Positions 46,811 through 55,344 of a stretch of DNA of 64,000 nt are shown here, piece by piece (position 1 is the first letter of the stretch; every line of letters starts with the position of its first letter). Source of the stretch: Qiania dongpingensis (GTDB lineage Bacteria > Bacillota > Clostridia > Lachnospirales > Lachnospiraceae); assembly GCF_014337195.1 (NCBI RefSeq), contig NZ_CP060634.1, forward strand, positions 1,550,001 to 1,614,000, given 5' to 3'. The translations under genes and the position numbers were made by a program. The notes beneath the pieces were generated by a model, which saw only the letters and a list, made by a program, of their open reading frames with translations, ran no database searches and was not told the DNA's origin.

Positions 46811-48690
46811 TGATATTAAAGGATATCCATATTTCCAGCTTCGGAAAGTACACCCACCAGGACATGTCCTTCGATGAAGGCATCAATGTTATATACGGCG
46901 ACAACGAATCTGGCAAGTCTACTCTCCACGCTTATTTGAAGAGCATGCTCTTCGGCATGGAGCGGGGCCGTGGCAAGGCCGCGTGGAACGATGCCTATTC
47001 CCATTACTATCCCTGGAACAGCCAGGCTTCGTATGGCGGCTCTCTGAGCTTTTCCGCCGGGGACGGCGAGTACCTCATTGAGCGGTGCCTGGATACCAAG
47101 AACCGCTCCTTGTCCTTAAAATATCAGGACAGCGGCCGTGTCATCGGTACCGAACAGTCCGATGTCGACGCTTTATTGGGGCACATCACCGAAGAGACCT
47201 ACCGGAACACCATCAGTATTGAACAGCTGAGAGCCGCCACCGACGGAACCCTCAGCGCCCAGCTTAAAAACCACTTGTCCAGCATCGCTCTGTCCGGCAC
47301 CTCTACTCTGGACGTGACCAAGACTCTGGCTTCCCTCAAGGAGAAGAAGCGGATTCTGAAGCAGCAGCTCGATCCAAGCGCCTCTTCTCATTATCAAGCT
47401 CTTTTCCAGGAGATCTGCGAAGCCGAAGATAAGTTAAAGGCCATGGACGGTCAGCCGGAGGAGCTGGAGAATCAGATAAAGGACCTGGAAGCAAAGCTCG
47501 CCGAAGAAAAGCAACGGCAGGCGGAGCTCAACAAAAGTATGGAAGAAAAGCGAAATGCGGTGGAATCCCACAGCCTCGCCCATATAAAGGATCCCGATAT
47601 CTATCAGGAACGGATCCAGGATGCCTTTACCGCATACCGGCTGGCCGCAGAAGAAACAGCAAAGCATGCCAGACGCGCCCTGCGTCTTCGGGATATCATC
47701 TCCGGCACGATTTCCTTCTTCATCTTCCTGCTCCTTGGCCTTGGCACCTTGTTTTATGAGGATCTTCCCTTCACGGGAACTCCATTCCCGTTCCCCAAGC
47801 TGCCTTTCCTGATCTTGTTTTTTGCCGCTACAGGTATTTCTTTCCTGCTTACCATCATCCTATTCGTCCGATCTAAAAAAGATGATTCGGACTCAGAGGC
47901 CATGGCGGCGGAAACGGAACAGTTCCTGCGGAATGAATTTACCGCGCATCTTCATACTTCCGAAATCTCGGAAGAGAACATGAAAGCCATGGAAGAAAAA
48001 ATGGCGGAATACACTGCAATCCAGAAAGCACTTTCCGAGGAATATGTTCAGTCTGAGGAATCTCTCAAGGCCACAGTCGCCTTACAGGAAAAGCTTCAAA
48101 ACGCTCACGGCGAAATGGCCCGGTGTCAGAAGGAGGCCTGGGAATTTGAACAAGCCTGCAAGCATCTGACCGAACTGGAGGAACAGAAGAGCGCCCTCGA
48201 AAAAACCATTCAGAAGAATAAAGAGATCCAGGAAAAGATAGAAGCCATTGGTCTTGCCGAAGAAACCATCTCCTCTCTTTCTTCGAAAATCCATGAATCC
48301 TTCAGTCCCGTTCTGAACTCAAAGGTTTCAGAAATCCTCTGCGCCATTACAGACGGCGTCTATGAACGGCTCTATATCGACGAAAACTTGTCCGTAACTC
48401 TTCGGAGCGGCGGCCGGACCATCCCGCTGGAATCCTTAAGCCGCGGGACCATAGAACAGGTCTATCTGGCTTTGCGGATCAGCGCCGTAGAGATCCTGTA
48501 TCCGGATCTTTCCCTGCCGATTCTCCTGGACGATACCTTCGCCTATTATGATGACTCCCGCCTGCACAATACTCTTAAATGGCTGGCGGAAAATTATCCC
48601 GGACAGGTACTTCTTTTTACCTGCCACAAACGGGAGGCTGCCTATTTATCCAGGCTGAATGTCCCGTACCATCTGCTGGCCTTAAGCTGA
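46810..48690 (+). CDS. YhaN/SbcC-like AAA ATPase with central membrane-like hairpin
   Basis: An SMC/Rad50-type ATPase expected to work with the phosphoesterase encoded immediately upstream. The 626-aa protein has Walker A GDNESGKST at residues 30-38, two coiled-coil arms, and a C-terminal signature SLSRGTIEQVYLALR with Walker B ILLDDTFAYYDD. At about 295-352 two strongly hydrophobic stretches (ISFFIFLLLGLGTLF and LILFFAATGISFLLTIILF) interrupt the coiled coil, as in YhaN-type proteins, and could anchor it in the membrane. It is shorter than SbcC (about 1000 aa). Confidence 0.88.
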   Translation: MILKDIHISSFGKYTHQDMSFDEGINVIYGDNESGKSTLHAYLKSMLFGMERGRGKAAWNDAYSHYYPWNSQASYGGSLSFSAGDGEYLIERCLDTKNRSLSLKYQDSGRVIGTEQSDVDALLGHITEETYRNTISIEQLRAATDGTLSAQLKNHLSSIALSGTSTLDVTKTLASLKEKKRILKQQLDPSASSHYQALFQEICEAEDKLKAMDGQPEELENQIKDLEAKLAEEKQRQAELNKSMEEKRNAVESHSLAHIKDPDIYQERIQDAFTAYRLAAEETAKHARRALRLRDIISGTISFFIFLLLGLGTLFYEDLPFTGTPFPFPKLPFLILFFAATGISFLLTIILFVRSKKDDSDSEAMAAETEQFLRNEFTAHLHTSEISEENMKAMEEKMAEYTAIQKALSEEYVQSEESLKATVALQEKLQNAHGEMARCQKEAWEFEQACKHLTELEEQKSALEKTIQKNKEIQEKIEAIGLAEETISSLSSKIHESFSPVLNSKVSEILCAITDGVYERLYIDENLSVTLRSGGRTIPLESLSRGTIEQVYLALRISAVEILYPDLSLPILLDDTFAYYDDSRLHNTLKWLAENYPGQVLLFTCHKREAAYLSRLNVPYHLLALS

Positions 48691-48696
48691 AACAAT

Positions 48697-48736
48697 AAAA
48701 GGATGTCCAGACAGTCTCGTCTGTGACATCCTTTTT
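48697..48736. terminator. Bidirectional terminator between the yhaN-like gene and prs
   Basis: AAAAGGATGTC (48697-48707) pairs with GACATCCTTTT (48725-48735), with inner ACAG/CTGT pairing. It has a T run on one side and an A run on the other, serving the two convergent genes. Confidence 0.85.
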
Positions 48737-48752
48737 CTTCAGTAAGATCCTT

Positions 48753-49919
48753 TCAGCCTCTGTACCTTTCCAGCAGGCTGTTGATCCTGGAGGTGGGATT
48801 CAGAAGCTGGTTGATGGAGACATCGTGATTCATATAATCGACCAGCATAGCGATATACTTGCTCATATCCACATCGATATAATACGGCTTCGCCAGAAGC
48901 TCCGGCGTCTGATAAATCAGATTTGTCGTCAGCATCCGGTCTATGAGACCATTTTCGAAATATTCATCGAACTTCTGCAGGCCGCCTGTGAACAGACCGA
49001 AGGTCGCACAGATGAACACCTTTCTGGCTTTCCTGCGCTTAAGCTCCTTCGCCACATCCAGCATGCTCTCCCCGGAGGAGATCATATCATCAATGATGAT
49101 CACGTCCTTGCCCTCCACAGAAGCGCCCAGGAACTCATGGGCCACTATGGGGTTTCTCCCGTTTACCACCTTTGTATAGTCCCGGCGTTTATAGAACATT
49201 CCCACATCCAGCCCCAGCACATTGGCAAAGTAAATGGCGCGGCCCATACCGCCTTCATCCGGACTGATCACCATCATATGCTCGCTGTCGATCTTAAGCT
49301 CTCTCTCATGTTTCAGGAGATGCTTGATAAACTGATAAATAGGCTGTACCGTTTCAAATCCCTTCAGCGGGATCGCGTTCTGCACCCGCGAATCATGGGC
49401 GTCAAAGGTGATGATGTGATCCACTCCCATGTGCACCAGCTCCTGAAGGGCCAGCGCGCAGTCCAGGGATTCTCTCCCGTTGCGTTTATGCTGCCTGCTC
49501 TCATACAGAAACGGCATCACGACCGTGATGCGCCTGGCTTTCCCGCCTACAGCGGCGATGATACGCTTCAGATTCTGAAAGTGATCGTCGGGAGACATAT
49601 GGTTCACACGCCCGCAAAGGGAATAGGTCAGACTATAGTTGCAGACATCTACCATGATAAACAGGTCGTCGCCTCTGACCGATTTATCGATCACCCCTTT
49701 TGCCTCTCCGGTTCCAAAGCGGGGGACGTGGCTCTCAATGATATAACTGTCCTTTTCATATTCTGAAAAGACGACGGAAGTCTTATGCTCATTCTGGCGT
49801 TCTTTTCTCCATTCCACCAAATAGGCGTCCACCTTCCGGCCCAGCTCCTGACAGCCATCGATCGGTATCAGTCCCAGAGGACCCACCGGTATGGTATTCA
49901 AATCATGCTCGTCCTGCAT
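48753..49919 (-). CDS. prs: Ribose-phosphate pyrophosphokinase (divergent type)
   Basis: Makes PRPP from ribose-5-phosphate and ATP. The 388-aa protein is longer than the usual roughly 315 aa and divergent, but keeps the main landmarks: the metal site FDAHDSRVQ (canonical DLHA-x-Q), the flexible catalytic loop FYKRRDY, and a PRPP loop VIIIDDMISSGESM where classical enzymes have DD-x(3)-TGGT. It therefore belongs to a second PRPP-synthetase branch found in Clostridia. A phosphoribosyltransferase-like regulatory paralogue is the alternative reading. A promoter with TTGACT lies upstream. Confidence 0.82.
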   Translation of the reverse strand: MQDEHDLNTIPVGPLGLIPIDGCQELGRKVDAYLVEWRKERQNEHKTSVVFSEYEKDSYIIESHVPRFGTGEAKGVIDKSVRGDDLFIMVDVCNYSLTYSLCGRVNHMSPDDHFQNLKRIIAAVGGKARRITVVMPFLYESRQHKRNGRESLDCALALQELVHMGVDHIITFDAHDSRVQNAIPLKGFETVQPIYQFIKHLLKHERELKIDSEHMMVISPDEGGMGRAIYFANVLGLDVGMFYKRRDYTKVVNGRNPIVAHEFLGASVEGKDVIIIDDMISSGESMLDVAKELKRRKARKVFICATFGLFTGGLQKFDEYFENGLIDRMLTTNLIYQTPELLAKPYYIDVDMSKYIAMLVDYMNHDVSINQLLNPTSRINSLLERYRG

Positions 49920-49988
49920 TCTTTTATCCCTCCTGTGTTCGTCTGCATACTCTCGGTACAGCTTAGTTTTACTCTTTCGTACTTTTAG

Positions 49989-50017
49989 AGGGTATCATCG
50001 ACACCGCGGAAAGTCAA
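49989..50017 (-). promoter_or_regulatory. Candidate prs promoter
   Basis: Minus-strand TTGACT (50012-50017) and TACCCT (49989-49994), 17-bp spacer; the -35 overlaps the last codons of the dnaC/dnaI-like gene. Confidence 0.45.
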
Positions 50018-51018
50018 GATGTTTTCCCGCTCAATCTTTTTTTTATCCGGATATCCGCTCCAAACAGCGGAATCACGCGGTAGCTGCTGATGATCCTGGA
50101 AAAAATTCTCTCAGAATAAATATCCCGCAGCTCATTCATGGTCAGGTTCGTGGAGATGATCGTCGCCCTCCCCCTCAGCTGCCTTGTGTTGATGCAGTAA
50201 AAAAGCTCTGAATTGGTAAAGCTGTTGGTGAGCTCTGTCCCCAGATCGTCAATGATCAGCAGGCTGCATTCCAGGATGCCCTTATATTTTTCTTCCCGCT
50301 CTTCACCGCCATGGTCAAACCTCTTGTCGGAAATCAGCTGGAACAGATCGGAAGAAGTAAGATACAGCACCGCCTCAGCCCGGTCTAAAAGCGCCTTGGC
50401 AATGCAGTTGGTGAGGAATGTCTTTCCAGTGCCGGCCGGACCGGTGAACAGGAGATTCCCCCCGCGCTCATGAAATCCCGCCGCATAATTCCGGCATTCC
50501 TCCACCACAGCCCTCATATACTCATGCTGGCTGATTCCTTTCTCTTCATTCACAATAAGAGTCTTATCATAATATTCAAAACTGAGACAGTCAAAATTCT
50601 CAGCCTGCAGAACCCGCTCCAGATTAGACTGCCCGTATAAAAGCGCGATTTCGGCCTGCTTCAGACATTTACATTTCCTGCCGCCCACATAGCCGGTGTC
50701 CCTGCACTCCGAACATGTATATACCGGTTCCATATAATCGGGAGCAAACCCTCCCATGGCGAGCAAAGTTTCTTTGCTCTCCCGCAGCTCCTTCAGCTTG
50801 AATCTGAGGCGCTCAAGCGCCCCCTCCTCCCCGTCCAGCAGCCGTCTGGCCTGCTCCACGGATATGGCGCTGATCTCCCTGTCGAATTCTTCCATCTGGG
50901 GCAGCGCGCGGTACACCTCGTCGATCCGCTCATCCTGCCTTCGTTTACTGTCCAGCTGTTTCTTCTGATATACCCGCATCAGCGCGTCATACTGGGAATT
51001 ATTCAGTGCCACATCCAT
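50014..51018 (-). CDS. DnaC/DnaI-like replicative helicase loader
   Basis: An AAA+ ATPase that loads the replicative helicase at origins and restart sites. The 334-aa protein has an N-terminal helical domain, a Cys-rich patch YTCSECRDTGYVGGRKCKC (zinc finger, about 117-135), Walker A GPAGTGKT, Walker B LLIIDDLGTE and an arginine-finger region (ERIFSRIISSYRVI). It lies directly after dnaD, giving a primosome pair. It corresponds to DnaI in Bacillus and DnaC in other nomenclature, so no symbol is given. Confidence 0.9.
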   Translation of the reverse strand: MDVALNNSQYDALMRVYQKKQLDSKRRQDERIDEVYRALPQMEEFDREISAISVEQARRLLDGEEGALERLRFKLKELRESKETLLAMGGFAPDYMEPVYTCSECRDTGYVGGRKCKCLKQAEIALLYGQSNLERVLQAENFDCLSFEYYDKTLIVNEEKGISQHEYMRAVVEECRNYAAGFHERGGNLLFTGPAGTGKTFLTNCIAKALLDRAEAVLYLTSSDLFQLISDKRFDHGGEEREEKYKGILECSLLIIDDLGTELTNSFTNSELFYCINTRQLRGRATIISTNLTMNELRDIYSERIFSRIISSYRVIPLFGADIRIKKRLSGKTS

Positions 51019-51062
51019 CCTCCCTGCTTTCCCTCCGGCTTGTCCCTGCAGTGCAGCCGGTC

Positions 51063-52103
51063 CTACATCAGCCCGTTGATCTTCTTCATCAGTTCATCGC
51101 AGTCATAATCTCTTTCTGTGAAATTATGAAACTTATTGGATTTTTTCAAGTCCTCTTTTTTTCCGGCGGCCTTCCTGCTGCCGCCGCTTTTCGCAGCCGG
51201 CTTCTCATCCAGCCTGGCAATATCGTCCCGTTCCCGTATTCCCTTTTCCTTCCAGTCCCTCAGGATTCTGTCCGCATACTCGAAGCTTGGCTGGTGAATC
51301 GCCCGCATCGTCCTGTCGCAGGCTTCCACCACCACTTCTACCGGAAATCCGTAATCCCGGAACCACTGATCAATCATCGCCCGTTCACCGGCGGCGGGAT
51401 TCCGGCCGCCCAAGCCGAAAGCTTTCAGCACCGCATAGGTGTTCCGGCCTCCCATCACCGCTTCCCCTTTGGCCTGCTCCACCGTCCTGATCCCGCGCTC
51501 ATGCCAGTTGAGGGCAACCGTCTCTATGTATCTCATGCTTTTATGTCCGCCGGAAACGCAGTATTCAATCAAATATTCCAAAAGCTCCGCCGACATGCCG
51601 ACAGAACCATATAAGTTCGCCAGCACATCACAATCCCTGGGCGTCAGCGTCTTGGCCGTATACCTTCCCGCAAGATAAAGAAGCTGGCAGAATTCCTCGT
51701 CTGTCTGAAGCGCCTGCAGATCCGCAGGCTTTCTCTCAGATTCCCGTGCGGCTTCCGTTTTTTTTCCGGCCGTTACGGCTTCCTCCGCCGTAACAGCCGA
51801 TTCCGCACAGTCCTCTTCCAGCAGGACAATGCCCTGCAGCTTTTTATCTTCTCCGTATTCTAATTTCAGGAGATTCATTCTCTCCCAATATTTCAGCGCG
51901 CGCAGTACATCCTTTTCCGTATTATCAAGTCCGTCAGCCATGTGGGAAATAGAAAGCTCTCCTCCCTCGGAGACCCGCCGCAAAAGCAGCAGATAAACCT
52001 TCACAAACTCACCGCTTGCCTCCGGAAGGAACCGGTCGATGAACTGGTTTGATACCACCGTCACACCATGCTTCTGCCGGTTTGTCACAAATAGCCCTGC
52101 CAT
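51063..52103 (-). CDS. dnaD: DnaD-domain replication initiation protein
   Basis: A primosomal protein that remodels DNA and helps recruit the helicase loader. The 346-aa protein has an N-terminal winged helix (MAGLFVTNRQKHGVTVVSNQFIDRF to about 110), one or two DnaD/DnaB_2 domains (VLANLYGSVGMSAELLEYLIEYC; WFRDYGFPVEVVVEACDRT) and a basic C-terminus. The ATG at 52101-52103 has GAGGTGAGG upstream; the longer frame runs through the promoter. A DnaA-box cluster lies 95-345 bp upstream. Next to the helicase loader gene, it forms a compact replication operon. Confidence 0.9.
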   Translation of the reverse strand: MAGLFVTNRQKHGVTVVSNQFIDRFLPEASGEFVKVYLLLLRRVSEGGELSISHMADGLDNTEKDVLRALKYWERMNLLKLEYGEDKKLQGIVLLEEDCAESAVTAEEAVTAGKKTEAARESERKPADLQALQTDEEFCQLLYLAGRYTAKTLTPRDCDVLANLYGSVGMSAELLEYLIEYCVSGGHKSMRYIETVALNWHERGIRTVEQAKGEAVMGGRNTYAVLKAFGLGGRNPAAGERAMIDQWFRDYGFPVEVVVEACDRTMRAIHQPSFEYADRILRDWKEKGIRERDDIARLDEKPAAKSGGSRKAAGKKEDLKKSNKFHNFTERDYDCDELMKKINGLM

Positions 52104-52130
52104 GCTCCTCACCTCTCTCATCCGCCTCCC

Positions 52131-52136
52131 ATTATA
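52131..52136 (-). promoter_or_regulatory. -10 box of the dnaD promoter
   Basis: Minus-strand TATAAT preceded by TGT (extended -10), with only a weak -35. It is about 30 nt upstream of the ATG and downstream of the DnaA-box cluster. Confidence 0.6.
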
Positions 52137-52197
52137 ACACAGGCCCGGCAAAAAGAGAACCCGTTTTTCCCCCGCAGAAGCGGCCCCACGTTCTAAT

Positions 52198-52448
52198 ATA
52201 TCCACATTGTGGATACTGTGTATATTGTGGATAACCGTCCCCCAACTTCGATATTTTTTCCTCTTATTCCTCAAAAATGTCGAATATACGGGATAGTTAC
52301 AAATATATCAATCCCACCATTGGACAAAAAAATCCACATGCTGTCCAACCCCAAATTGTTGATAAGCATGTGGATATTGTGGATAACTATAGCCCTAACA
52401 GGTTTTCCCCAATCTTTACAACGTCTCCGGCCCCCATAGTTATCAACA
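52198..52448. promoter_or_regulatory. DnaA-box cluster upstream of dnaD
   Basis: Eight matches to TTATCCACA or its complement within 251 bp. Perfect: 52226-52234 and 52378-52386. One mismatch: 52198-52206, 52208-52216, 52357-52365, 52369-52377 and 52440-52448 (the last inside murC). Two mismatches: 52330-52338. An AT-rich stretch (52248-52316) contains a Spo0A-box match TGTCGAA at 52278-52284. It covers the intergenic region and the murC 3' end. DnaA control of the primosome operon, or an origin-type function, is inferred. Confidence 0.75.
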
Positions 52449-53769
52449 ATTCTCCGGGGACACAATTTTCCAGCAGAAAATTTTCTATTTCATCAAAGGA
52501 TTCAAAATAGTGGGCTTTTTTTCCCAGTTTCTCCAATTCGACAGCGAGATCCGCAGAACTGATCCCGAGTGTATCTGTCTCTCTGGCCGGATAAATTTTC
52601 GCCAGCACTACTTCATCTGCCAGAGAAAGCGCATCAGCGAATTGCGAAAGCAGCGCTTTTGTCCTGGTATAAGTGTGGGGCTGGAACACACACCATATTT
52701 TTTTCTTCTTTAGCTTTTTGGCCGTAAGAAGGGTCGCTCGGATTTCATCGGGATGATGAGCATAGTCATCTACTACCGTCACACCTCCCAGGACTCCTTT
52801 GGTCTCAAACCGGCGTTCTGTCCCTGTGTATCCGTCCAGCCCTCTTTCAATCGCCTCGTCCGGCACATGCAGGGCTTTCGCCACGGCAACTGCGGCCAGA
52901 GCGTTCGCCACGTTGTGCTCTCCCGGCACCTCCAGCGCGATATGGGCAATCTTCGTCCCGCGGAAAAGTACGTCAAAAGACGCATGGCCCGCTTCATCAT
53001 AACTAATGTCTGCTGCCCTGTAATCTGCTTCTCCATTCTCCAAAGCGAAGGTCACCACAGGACAGGACAGGCCGCCCGTCAGCTTCTGATAATCCGGGAT
53101 ATCCCCGTTGATGATCAGCATGCCGTCCTCCGGCAGCAACTTCGCAAAGGTATGAAAAGACTCCCGGATCTCATCCAGATCCTTGAAGAAATCCAGATGA
53201 TCCTCCCGGATATTCAGAATCACTTCTATGGTAGGAAAAAAGGAATGAAAGCTGTTGGTATACTCGCAGGCCTCCGTCACAAAACACCCGGAATTTCCGA
53301 TGCGTATATTCCCGCCTATGCTGTGTAGGATGCCTCCCACGGAAATAGTCGGATCCGCGTCGGCCGCCAGCAGAATCTCCGTCACCATGGAAGTGGTGGT
53401 GGTCTTGCCATGGGTGCCGGAAATGGCGACGGCGTCCTGATAATTCTTCATCATCTGTCCGAGAAGCTCTGCTCTTGAAAGAATAGGCAGCCCCCGCCTC
53501 ACCGCCTCCGCATACTCCGGATTATCCGGATGCACTGCCGCCGTATAGACTACCAGGTCAATATCATCCGTAATATTAGACGCCCTCTGCCCCCGGCAGA
53601 CTGCCGCCCCGTTCTGCTCCAGATGTTCCGTCAGCGGCGTCACCGCAGAATCCGATCCGCTCACCTTAAATCCCCTGGCCAGCAGAACTTCCGCCAGACC
53701 GCTCATGCTGATCCCGCCTATGCCTATGAAATGCACAGCAATGGGTTTCTGAAAATCTATCTGATACAT
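52387..53769 (-). CDS. murC: UDP-N-acetylmuramate--L-alanine ligase
   Basis: Adds L-Ala to UDP-MurNAc in peptidoglycan synthesis; cytoplasmic and essential. The 460-aa protein has the N-terminal Rossmann GIGGISMSGLA (15-25), the ATP loop GTHGKTTTT (118-126), and the C-terminal ligase-family YAHHPDEIRATL. MYQIDF is chosen as the start since AAAGGAAACAGT precedes it; upstream in-frame codons lack a site. Other mur genes are absent here, and the next gene upstream lies beyond the third copy of the dispersed element. Confidence 0.96.
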   Translation of the reverse strand: MYQIDFQKPIAVHFIGIGGISMSGLAEVLLARGFKVSGSDSAVTPLTEHLEQNGAAVCRGQRASNITDDIDLVVYTAAVHPDNPEYAEAVRRGLPILSRAELLGQMMKNYQDAVAISGTHGKTTTTSMVTEILLAADADPTISVGGILHSIGGNIRIGNSGCFVTEACEYTNSFHSFFPTIEVILNIREDHLDFFKDLDEIRESFHTFAKLLPEDGMLIINGDIPDYQKLTGGLSCPVVTFALENGEADYRAADISYDEAGHASFDVLFRGTKIAHIALEVPGEHNVANALAAVAVAKALHVPDEAIERGLDGYTGTERRFETKGVLGGVTVVDDYAHHPDEIRATLLTAKKLKKKKIWCVFQPHTYTRTKALLSQFADALSLADEVVLAKIYPARETDTLGISSADLAVELEKLGKKAHYFESFDEIENFLLENCVPGELLITMGAGDVVKIGENLLGL

Positions 53770-53864
53770 ACTGTTTCCTTTCTCTATTTCCCTCAATTTC
53801 ATCTCTCATCCATATGATCGCCGGCGCTTTCCGGCTCCGTCTCATCAGACATATATGATTCACT

Positions 53865-54594
53865 ATTCCTTTGAATACCGTTTAAACAAGTTTTCTTTGT
53901 CAGATTTACAAGGCAAGAGGAAATCCGATTCCATCCAGGCGGCTCGCTGGCAGCCGTAACCAGCATCTTTATGGCCTCCGGTCGGTCCTTTCCAACTGAC
54001 ATGGATAAATCGATATTTTTCCATGTCAGATTCCAATAAAAACCTGCATGAGATTCGGTTTTTACCTCCCTGCGGCCGGGAAGATCCTGCTAACGCCCTG
54101 CGGCGCTCACCTTACGATGGAATCGGATCCTTCCTCTTGCTCTTCTTCCCGCACCGAAATAAGCTCTCACTCGTTTTAAAAGCTATTGGGGCGGTCCACC
54201 GCGGCCCGCTGCCGTAAGGCGCGCGGGCCGTGTGGATATCCAATCCTTTTCTGGAATCAAAGGAACAAAAATCGTCCGAAATGGTGCGGCAGAAAAGATA
54301 CCGGCAGAAGGATTCCGGGCCGGCCTAAAGGTGAGCGCCGCAGGGCGGCGGCCGGTGTTCCCCAGGCGGAGGGAGGCAGAAACGAAAAATACCGATTCCG
54401 TTTCTGAGCGAACCGGAGACGGAAAATCATCCTGATTTTCCGCCGACATGTGAGCGGTACTCCCGGAGCGGGGATAAAACGGCCCCCGCATCGCCAGCAA
54501 GCCAAAATCGTGACGGACCGGAACTTCTGCCGGTATTAAACTTAAGCTTAAGCGGAGCTAACTAAAAATGATTCCAAAATGTATTTTGTATTAT
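53865..54594. repeat. Dispersed structured element, copy 3 (long form)
   Basis: A 730-bp copy, same orientation and plan as copy 2. Core helix 54301-54318 with 54518-54533: relative to copy 2 an A-T pair has become G-C. Hairpin 54418-54428 / 54434-54444 shows a further paired change and one mismatch. It fills most of the 918-bp gap between murC and queT and ends 6 nt before the queT terminator. Nothing else recognisable lies in the gap except a short stretch next to murC. Confidence 0.9.
53925..54126. repeat. Optional arm of the dispersed element (copy 3)
   Basis: A 202-bp segment between CCGATTCCATC and GATGGAATCGG, matching 33661-33863. The hairpin AAAAACC (54038-54044) / GGTTTTT (54057-54063) replaces AAAAATC/GATTTTT of copy 2, a compensatory change. 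Confidence 0.8.
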
Positions 54595-54599
54595 AGCAC

Positions 54600-54629
54600 A
54601 AAAGACAGTACCTTCCAATACTGTCTTTT
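54600..54629 (-). terminator. Terminator of queT
   Basis: An 11-bp stem, AAAAGACAGTA / TACTGTCTTTT, symmetrical T/A runs, about 60 nt after the queT stop. Confidence 0.8.
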
Positions 54630-54687
54630 TCCTGCTCCGCCAATACGCACGCCATATTGCGGACGCCGGCATCGTGTTTCTCATTCG

Positions 54688-55194
54688 TCATGCGGCATTC
54701 GTCCGAAAAATCACGCCCCTGTATTTCTCCAGAGCCAAAAGAAGTATGTTCCCCAGCCCTCCGATGGCAAGCACCTCACCAATGCCTACCGTAAACATCA
54801 GATAAGGAATCATCTCCGGAGCGCCATAGGCATACCGCAGCACCCACGGAATAATCAGCACATTGGATAATATGGGCGGGACGCACACCAAAAACTTATG
54901 TCTCCTCAGAAGATAGGAAAGCACCGCGCCTATCAAGGTAGCAAGGCTTCCGAAGACGATATCCAGCATCATGCCGCTTCCCAGTATGTTTGACAGCAGA
55001 CAGCCCACAAAAACGCCGGGCACTGCCGCCGGAGTAAAATAAGGAAGAATCACCAGCGCTTCTGAGATCCGGAACTGAATCGGCCCGAAGGCCACCGGCG
55101 CAAACGCCAGAGTCAGCACCACATAGATCGCCGCGATCAGCGCTCCCTGTACCGTGAATAAAGCCGCCTTGGATGACATTCTTTTCTTTTTCAT
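54688..55194 (-). CDS. queT: Queuosine precursor transporter QueT (ECF S component)
   Basis: A membrane substrate-binding (S) component of an ECF-type importer for preQ1 or a related 7-deazaguanine. The 168-aa protein has about five or six hydrophobic helices (GALIAAIYVVLTLAFAPVAF; VFGSLATLIGAVLSYLL) and the family's GPIQFRISEALVILP. The ligand assignment is backed by the preQ1-I riboswitch whose 3' end overlaps its ribosome binding site. The energising ECF subunits are not in the window. ATG at 55192-55194. Confidence 0.9.
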   Translation of the reverse strand: MKKKRMSSKAALFTVQGALIAAIYVVLTLAFAPVAFGPIQFRISEALVILPYFTPAAVPGVFVGCLLSNILGSGMMLDIVFGSLATLIGAVLSYLLRRHKFLVCVPPILSNVLIIPWVLRYAYGAPEMIPYLMFTVGIGEVLAIGGLGNILLLALEKYRGVIFRTNAA

Positions 55195-55204
55195 ATTCTG
55201 TTTT

Positions 55205-55247
55205 CTCCTTTAGTTTTGTTTTAGGTGAGGAAGGTCTCGAACTCACC
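55205..55247 (-). ncRNA. preQ1-I riboswitch
   Basis: On the minus strand: P1 GGTGAG, loop TTCGAGACCTTC, P1' CTCACC, then an A-rich tail TAAAACAAAACTAA leading into AAAGGAG. The loop's CCTT can pair with AAGG of the ribosome binding site, forming the H-type pseudoknot of class I preQ1 aptamers. Ligand binding would hide the site and switch off queT translation. Seen: the sequence and pairings. Known: the class. Inferred: the off-switch. Confidence 0.88.
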
Positions 55248-55293
55248 AGTATAGTTCTGCCTTTTCCCGTCTGCAGGGGAAATCAGCTTCCAT

Positions 55294-55322
55294 ACTATAG
55301 CATAAATAAACAGGAATTGCAA
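55294..55322 (-). promoter_or_regulatory. queT promoter
   Basis: Minus-strand TTGCAA (55317-55322) and TATAGT (55294-55299), 17-bp spacer. Transcription would begin roughly 40 nt before the riboswitch. Confidence 0.7.
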
Positions 55323-55344
55323 GCGGCAAAGCGGCTGGCTCCCA

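Noticed and set aside
52198..52448. Chromosomal origin oriC at the DnaA-box cluster
   Set aside because: No dnaA or dnaN nearby and no switch of gene orientation across the site; kept only as a regulatory or origin-like cluster until skew data are available.
54186..54435. Small Arg/Gly-rich open frames inside the dispersed elements, similar among copies
   Set aside because: Starts, stops and frames differ between copies and no ribosome binding site is placed; the base changes fit helix preservation rather than protein conservation.
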